From Acanthacorydalis orientalis (lineage: Eukaryota > Arthropoda > Insecta > Megaloptera > Corydalidae), in contig CM068317.1 of assembly GCA_034766995.1 (NCBI GenBank), positions 26,287,501 through 26,351,500 of the forward strand: a DNA stretch of 64,000 nucleotides. Reading direction: 5' to 3'. The first letter of the stretch is position 1; each line of letters starts with the position of its first letter. Under the pieces are notes generated by a model. That model worked only from the letters and a program-made list of their open reading frames with translations, was not told the origin of the DNA and made no database searches. Positions 57,169-64,000 of this stretch are shown one piece after another. The translations under genes and the position numbers were made by a program.

Positions 57169-58277
57169 CACTAGATTTACGGGTATCGACTGTATACATA
57201 TTTTTACTGAAATCCGTCTTTTTGACGGGTAAATTAAAATGTAATTTTTTGTAAATTTTTTTATCTTATAACGATAGATTTTTATTAACATTCAGTACAT
57301 TTTTTACATATAAACTCCATTTTTAATGTACATTTTCCGCATACATACTTGTTACACTCAATACAAATATTATTATTCCTATTTCTCTTACATAAGCCGA
57401 TTTGGCAAGACTTTCGTACATTAAGATTTTGTATAACTGAATTGGAACTAGTATTTTGTTCGTCGCGAAGATCAACTGCCTAGTTCTTCAACCAGTTGAA
57501 AAATAATTTTTTTCTAGATATATTTACTCCAGTGGTCTCTTTATACAATATCCAGGCATTGATGGCTGCCAAATCTAAAATGTTATAAAACACTTGAAAG
57601 GACCATCTACGGAACCCTGCTTTCACGCTATATTTTCTAGCCATTTGGTCTACGACATCCACCCCAAACTTGGTTTTGTTGTAAAATATGATTCTTTCAG
57701 GGGTTCCCGGAAACAATTACATTCTACAAGACCAATTTTGGAGTGGATATGGTGGATCAAATGGCACGAAAATATCGCATCCAAGCAGTGTCCCGTAGAT
57801 GGTGGTAGTATTTTATAACATCTTATAATTAGCAGCTATCAATGCGTGTATTGTAAAAGGAGACTATTAGACTAGATATATCGAGAAAAAAATATTTTTC
57901 AATTGTCTGAAGAATTAACGAGAGACCACAGAGATGAATTAGAGAGGGATTACAGAGACGATCGTAAGACTACTTCCAAACAGTCGTCGGATATAGGAAA
58001 TTCCAAAATAACAATCTGAAGTCCTGCCAAATCGGATTTTGTAAAAAAAATAGATGAAATAATATTTGCTGTGAGTGCAAAAAGTTTGTGTACGGAGAAT
58101 ATACCCTCAAAATAGAATTTATATGTAAAAAAATATACTGTTAATCTCAGTTAATAAAAATGTAGTGATATAAAATAGAATTAATTGTTATTACCAAAAC
58201 ACTGTACTTTAATGTATCCGTAAAAATGACGGATTTCAGTAAAAATAGGTATATAATAAATGCCCGTAAATCTAGTG
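57169..58277. mobile_element. Head-to-head chimera of two piggyBac-like 3' halves
   Basis: 57169-57714 is the 3' half of family B in minus orientation; 57717-58277 is the 3' half of family A in plus orientation. They meet at homologous positions just upstream of the FYNKTKFGVD / FYKTNFGVD motif. Both outer ends are right-type terminal repeats (CACTAGATTTACGGG). The right side has TTAA (58278-58281); the left side has TTAC (57165-57168). The B half keeps an open 78-codon frame (57480-57716, TPERIIFYNKTKFGVDVVDQ, AAINAWILYKETTGVNISRK) and a Cys-rich domain. The A half is degraded. Confidence 0.85.
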
Positions 58278-58709
58278 TTAAAGATAAAGAAGGTCGCTGA
58301 GGTCCTTCTTCAATTCATAATGACCAACTGAAAGCTTTAGTTGAATCAGAACCATGCACAACAATTCGAGAGCTTGCACAAAAGTTAGGCGTTAGTCATC
58401 CAACCGTTATGGACTACTTAAATTAAAAAATGAACTTGAAGATCACAAACAGCAATTATTTTTCTACCAATCTAATAAAAATCAAGCGTCAAATAAAAAT
58501 TTAAATAATTTGATAAAAAGTAGACTGACTTTTATTTTGCAAACAGATGTACATGTATATATCTATTAAAATAATTTGTGAATTGAGTTTACACCGAGAA
58601 TAACTGGAAATCAAAAATAGATTTATAAATGTTTCAAAAATAACAACAGACAATTATACTTTAATTGGTGAAGCCATTTACAATACTCAATCACTGCGTA
58701 CACGTACCA
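58278..58709 (+). mobile_element. Mariner fragment and flank, copy of 2946-3382
   Basis: Same mariner helix-turn-helix fragment and AT-rich flank as at 2946-3382, with a 9-bp deletion after GACTACTTAAA and small differences. Similarity stops at about 58709 (TACACGTAC). Together with 57715-58277 it forms the second copy of a ~1-kb segmental duplication. Confidence 0.75.
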
Positions 58710-58903
58710 TCGGCTTTGTTAAACTCAAATCGTTTTCTATAGTTTTATATTCATAATTATATGAATTTACAACCGGAAGTTGTATTAATATTACTTTTTA
58801 GAAATATGTTTATGAATACTAATATTGAATTCTTTTAAAATTGGAACGTAAGCGCATTTAAATATATTCAAAAAATGTATTGGATGGTTTTTCTACGAAT
58901 GAA

Positions 58904-58952
<49 letters not shown>

Positions 58953-60234
58953 AATAAATAAAGAAAAAAAATATTTTTCAAAGGATAATTTTTATAAGAA
59001 AACAATATCAAATATTTAATTTATACCAAAAATATAAAACAAATTCATATTCAGAATTTATTTGACAACTGTAACACTTTTGACGTGACTGACAGTTGTC
59101 AATTACTTATTTCCCCCTGATTCTGTATTACTAACAGATCATTTTTCATTAGTTAGGGGACTTTGAATTACTCTCTTAGTTAACATTTATGTGGGGTTAT
59201 ATCATTGAACTCGATTATAATACAATAATAACTTTCTTAAGGTTTTCATGCATGTAATCTGTGATATTATTAATTTATATTAATAGTGTTACATTATTTT
59301 TTTTTAACTTATAAAATATATCATAGATATCTGTATAAAATGTTGATTCGATTTCATATTTAAATTGTCTTGTCATATACACACTTATAAATATAATCAG
59401 AGAAATTAGTATATGTATAAAAATTATATTTTTTCAAACTAATAATCATTAATCTAAATCAAATCACAATTAAAGTTTTAATCATTATCGACTATTACGC
59501 TTGTCAGACACGTTAACCACTATACCATAATGGATATAAGAAAGGATGAAATATTATCAATTTTATTTTATGTCTAGGGAGCTATTATATACGAACTGCA
59601 ATAAAACATGTTGCAAACAGACTTTCGTTCACAAAGAACGTGGTCATTCCGACAGACGATTCTTAATTCTATATCTATATCGTTCGCTTTAAGGCTCCCT
59701 CATACATAATGTAACGTAGGTATTATTTTATATGTAAAAATACTTTCTTCGAATGAGAATGCTTCTTTCATTTATTATCTTAAAAGTTAATTCATTTTCA
59801 ATAATTTAAATGAATTAATTACTTATTAACGTAAATAATTATTTTTCTGGGAATTAATCACAAGATAAATTATTGTGAATTTTATGTAAACCAAGTGACG
59901 ATTAAAATTTTTGGAATTTTATACAGAAATTAGTTGAAAAAATTCAATTTAAGAATTTTTAAGAGTTTTTAAAGGTTTAATCAATTTATTTATTTTAAAA
60001 AAGCTTTTAAAATATTTATAAATAATTAATTACAGGATAAAACTTGTAAAAACATTGAAATGATATTAATTTAAAATCAATGTAATAATAATAAACATCA
60101 AATACAGCATAATGGCACTATTTTAATTTTTTTTTATTGAAGTTATTTAAGGGTATAGGAAACAAATGCAAAAGTACAAGTTGATAAAAAAATATTAGAA
60201 AACACTTTTTTAATTATAAAACAATATAAAAAAT
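58710..60234. other. AT-rich sequence, nothing recognised
   Basis: TA run at 58907-58948. No coding, transposon or RNA signal that I can support. Confidence 0.4.
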
Positions 60235-60238
60235 TTAA

Positions 60239-61004
60239 CCCTTTGGACTCGGAGAATATTTTCACTTTTCTTTCTACCCACTAGATAATTATAAATATAA
60301 TTTATCGTCATGAAAAATTTAGCATTACTTTTTAGCTGAAAAATGGAAACAAATTTATCATTTATACATAAATTTATTGACAAAATTTATAAAATTTGTA
60401 GAAGCATTTGTTTCCGCAATAATTTTGTTTATCAAGTCATCAATAAAAAGGTGTTGGAAAAAATGTAGTGGTGTTTTACAATTCGATGGAACAATAGGTA
60501 CAGTGTTGTTTACCAGTTGAGAAGTTTATATTGTAATTATAATTGTCTTGTTTTGTAAAGTCTACCCAAGAGATTCATCATTTTCACTCAAAAATGAAAT
60601 GGCATTTGTAGAATATCCGTCTTCACTATTACTATTATATATTAGACTCAAACCTCTTCGCCGTGGTGCCGCGAATATTTCTTCATCAAGACATGTCGAG
60701 TATGCTTAATCATTTTCTAAATTTATTTTCACTTGATTTGGATACTCACTGCGAAAATTCTCATCTTCAGATAAATCCTGAAATGCAGTGTCTGATTCAC
60801 ACATATACTTGTCAGAACTGCTATCAAATTCAATATTTTCATTCACTTTCTTTTTGTTTTCATACATTATTATAAATTGTATTTCTGGAAAAATGCAACT
60901 GATCAGCTTGTGGAACAAACGTTTAAATGCCAGTTAGTGGCAGTGCTTCCATTCCAAGTGCCGGAATAAATGTTCAACGGTGTTGGAATTCCGAGTGCAA
61001 AGGG
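60239..61004 (-). mobile_element. piggyBac-like element with CCC termini, non-autonomous
   Basis: TTAA on both sides (60235-60238, 61005-61008). Ends CCCTTTGGACTCGGA (left) and CCCTTTGCACTCGGA (right, reversed), the CCC start usual for piggyBac. The 766-bp interior keeps a minus-strand N-terminal remnant: 60706-60918 reads ENIEFDSSSDKYMCESDTAF and QDLSEDENF, followed after a stop by EEIFAAPRRRGLSL. This acidic region is normal for the N-terminus of such transposases. Unrelated in its ends to families A-C. Confidence 0.8.
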
Positions 61005-61008
61005 TTAA

Positions 61009-61452
61009 AATAAATTTATAACACTGATGAAAATAAGGGATTTTAAAAGTAATTTGAATTTTCACTATTTTTACATATGCTTTCTTGTGAAAACACCACA
61101 TTTTCAAATATAATAGTGAAACATATTTGAAAAAATACTAATAATTGGTTAAAATTTTGTGATTTTATGAAGACAGGGATGCTTTTTTTACTAATTTCAT
61201 TGTTTCAGATAAATGAATTATAATTTACTGAAATTTCATTTTTCTCATAATTATCCAAGGGATATGATGTACAAGTACAGCAATAAAGTATTAAATGCAA
61301 AACAAAGAAAATATTAATTTATGTGAACTGAAGTATATAGATTACTAAATGATGTATAACTTATTGTTTCTCCCTCTTCTTGTTATTTTGTTTTATTTTC
61401 TGATTTATTTTCTATTTGACGTTCAAAATCTCTCTCGTATGAACAAATAGAG

Positions 61453-61504
<52 letters not shown>

Positions 61505-61560
61505 GAATGTATATAGTTATAATGTGTCCTGTTTAATACTCTAAACAATAATAACCTTAT
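61009..61560. other. AT-rich spacer with (TA)n
   Basis: TA run at 61455-61501; otherwise nothing recognised. Confidence 0.45.
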
Positions 61561-62807
61561 TCGATTTTAAAGACAACTCCAGTTTCAAAGAGCACTTTAT
61601 TTTTCAACATAATCTCCTCGAAGCTTAACACACTTTCCCGAACGTTCCTTCAGTGTCGCGATTACCTCTTGGAAGTAGTTTTTTTCGAAGTCCTTAAAAT
61701 AGTCGTTTGCGGTATCTATCACCTCTACATTCTACCCAAATCGCTTTCCAGCTACGAAAATTTCGAGTCTCGGAAACAGACGGAAGTCTGAGTGAGTCAA
61801 ATCAGGCGAATACTGTGGATATGGAAGGATTTCAAATTTCAATTCGGCCAATTTTGGCTGAGCAACGACTTGGCTGAATGAGACTGTTCATTATCTCGGT
61901 GAAACAACATTTTTTTCTTGGCAATCAGGACGTTATTCCAGGATCACTGCTTTTAGTTTCTCCAAAAGTGCTGGGTAGTATTGGCCAGTAATTGTTTTTT
62001 CCTTCTGAAGACAATCGAACAAGAGAATTCCTTTAGAATCACAAAAAACTAACGTTATTACCTTTCCAGCCGAGTGAACGGTTATTGTTTTCTTTGGAGC
62101 TATTTCACCGCGTTCAGTCCACTGTTTTGATTGCGTTTTCGATTCTGATATGTAATTGTGAATCCAAATTTCATCCGTGGTCATAAAACGCTGCATGAAA
62201 TCCATTTGATCTCTCTTAAACAGTTCGAATAAGTCGACTGACATTCGAGTATAAACTCATTTTTGCTCTTCTCTGAGCGAACGTGGCACTTATCTTGCGG
62301 AAATTTTTTTTATGCGCAATTCATTATGCAAAATAAAATGTATTCACTCAGTTGAGATGCCTACAACGTCCGCTATCTCGTTCACTTTCACTCACTGGTC
62401 GGACAAAACTATATCGTGGACTTTATCGATGATGGCGTGACAAATGTTTTCGGGGCTCTTAAGCGTAGTGCATCTTCGATGCTCATTTTCCACTTTTAAA
62501 TTTATTCAACCAAAACTGAACGGTTTTGTAGGAAAGGAAAGATTCACCCAATGTATGAAATGTCATTTCATTGATTTACTTCCCTGTTTTCCATTCCAAA
62601 AAACTGAATCAAGTCTCGAATTCCGTTTTTATTCATTTGGCACTTTCGCACAAAACGCTTATGTTGAAATAACTGCTAAATGAAGAATTAATAGCGGAAT
62701 AACTTGTAACTTTACATCCGTTACTAAAAGAGATGAAATTATATGAAAACATATACAACCGCCACCCTCTCCCTCAGCGAGTACACGAACTCTTCAAACC
62801 ACCCTCG
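61561..62807 (-). mobile_element. Irritans-like mariner relic
   Basis: Right end CGAGGGTGGTTTGAAGAG (reversed) stops at about 62807 before TA; the left end could not be recognised. The minus-strand frame 61933-62244 carries FMQRFMTTDEIWIHNYISES (Asp 1), KQWTERGEIAPKKTITVHSA, GKVITLVFCDSKGILLFDCL and KTITGQYYPALLEKLKAVIL. Asp 2 and Asp 3 regions follow, degraded (FHRDN, YSPDLTHSDFRLF near 61785-61910). N-terminal parts are recognisable up to about 62690, with stops. Confidence 0.75.
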
Positions 62808-63228
62808 TACATGAAATATATGTTAACATGTTCTTTTTCACAATTTGAAACAAATTATTAATTTATATCAATAAATAATAACATTTAATTTTAAAAATGT
62901 TTATTAGTCGCATTAAAGTGAAGGATTTTCATGTTAGTAATGTTAATAAATTTAATCCAAACGATGGTCGGAAAAAAGCCTTAATTCAAATTTTGAATTT
63001 TTTTAAGCTTGACATGTATATCTTAATAGATTAAAAATAAAAGTGCGCTTGTATATCTTAACGGATGAAAAATAAAAGTTTATCGACATTTTACAAGTTT
63101 TTGACGAAAAATAAAAAGATAGTTAACTTTAATATAATTAAATATGTTCCATTCTTTATAATTGTAACATATTTTTTTAGAAATTATGAAATTATAACAG
63201 ATAGAACATGCATTGTTGAATTATTTTA
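62808..63228. other. AT-rich spacer, nothing recognised
   Basis: No supported features. Confidence 0.4.
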
Positions 63229-63265
63229 TATATATATATATTATATATTACATATATATACATAC

Positions 63266-63312
<47 letters not shown>
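63229..63312. repeat. (TA)n block at RTE 3' side
   Basis: TA run with TTACATA and CATACAGA interruptions, abutting the (ATC)n tail of RTE fragment 4. Confidence 0.92.
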
Positions 63313-63315
<3 letters not shown>

Positions 63316-64000
63316 CATCATCATCATCTTCAGCCTCTGTTAATCCACGCTGGATAAAGGCCTCTTCCATGATTTTCCATTTTGTTCGATCCAGTGCTTC
63401 TCTTTTCCACAGATTTCCAAGAAAACTTTTAATATCCTTATCCCATCTATTCATTGGTCTCTTTCTGGGTCTTTTTATATTCCTTGGTTCCCAGTCAATA
63501 ATTTCTCTTGTCCATCGGTTGTCTTCTCTTCTTGCGACATGTCCCGCCCATTTCCATTTTAGACTCTTTACTCGTCTTATTATATCTGTGACTCCTGTTT
63601 GTTTTCGTATCCATTCTATTCTCTTTTTATCTCTTCTTGTTATTCCCAACATGCATCTTTCCATACTTCGTTGTGTTGTTTGGAGTCTTTGAAATATTAT
63701 GGCGTTAAGCACCCATGTTTCGCTGCCGTAGGTAAGGACCGGTAGTACACACTGATCGAATACTTGTTTCTTTAAACAGAGTGGGATTGTTGATTTAAAT
63801 ATCGAGCCGTTTCGTCCAAAAGAGCTCTATCCCATTTTTATTCTCCTATTTACTTCTTCAGTGAATGATCCATCTCTGTTGATAAGCTGGCCTAGATAGA
63901 CATATTTCGTAACTTCTTCTATTTCCGTTTCTTTTATTTCAATTTTCTTCGGACATACAAACACATTGAACAGTACTTTTGTCTTTGTATAACTTATGTT
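63313..64000 (-). mobile_element. RTE-type LINE fragment 4, runs off the window
   Basis: Minus-strand copy with (GAT)n tail at 63314-63331. The frame 63248-63712 carries RTTQRSM-like sequence, [60 protein letters not shown] and [20 protein letters not shown]. Upstream the RT thumb continues (GRNGSIFKSTIPL, EEVTKYVYLGQL) to the window edge, with one frameshift near 63712 and a mutated GMGSSF region near 63815. Same family as 24625. Confidence 0.9.

Overview
This is an AT-rich animal nuclear window, almost certainly from an insect. Hymenoptera is my best guess, from the mix of mariner, piggyBac-like and RTE/jockey elements and the CpG-rich islands in an AT-rich background, but I cannot prove it. 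I see no complete host gene, no rRNA and no convincing tRNA. Nearly everything recognisable is transposon: about 15 mariner-family copies, four piggyBac-like loci with ACTAG termini plus one with CCC termini, one Tigger/pogo relic, two TTAA-flanked non-autonomous elements, four RTE-type LINE ends, one jockey-type LINE fragment, three ends of another LINE, a 376-bp retroposon and three tiny hairpin retroposons. More than 30 (TA)n microsatellites separate them. The islands at about 10.3, 16.7, 26.2-26.8, 35.6, 43.7, 48.1, 50.5-51.2 and 56.7 kb carry no convincing gene and look like unique host sequence in a long intron or intergenic region.

Layout. 0-9 kb: mariner deletion derivative, piggyBac family A copy plus a duplicated 3' half, piggyBac family C with its catalytic core deleted, and a mariner relic split by a LINE end. 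10-16.6 kb: RTE end in (TA)n, a TTAA element, a cecropia-type mariner relic, then a five-unit tandem array of TA, TC and core blocks. 17.5-25.4 kb: mariner relic carrying an 89-bp retroposon, a second LINE end, a second mariner deletion derivative, an intact irritans-type mariner (transposase 22260-23309) and the longest RTE fragment. 26-31.4 kb: CpG-rich island, the largest (TA)n block, a 57-bp retroposon and mariner and LINE pieces. 32-38 kb: TTAA element, jockey fragment, two fused mariner relics. 38.8-43.6 kb: mariner with an internal duplication, triplicated mariner 3' end, inverted copies of the 15-16 kb array. 44.7-46.8 kb: piggyBac family B. 48.6-50 kb: an intact mariner with perfect 30-bp ends (transposase 48709-49779, minus strand). 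51-64 kb: further mariner and Tigger relics, a head-to-head piggyBac chimera at 57.2-58.3 kb, a second type of piggyBac-like element at 60.2 kb, and a fourth RTE end.

Only two genes look translatable, both mariner transposases of the D,D34D type. Most other coding remnants are broken by stops, frameshifts or deletion. The strongest unexplained signals are: (1) subterminal palindromes at fixed offsets in three divergent piggyBac-like families, with a paired (compensatory) base change between families; (2) a 57-89 bp retroposon with target duplications and a conserved 3' hairpin; (3) the placement of all four RTE ends, and several tandem duplications, inside (TA)n tracts.
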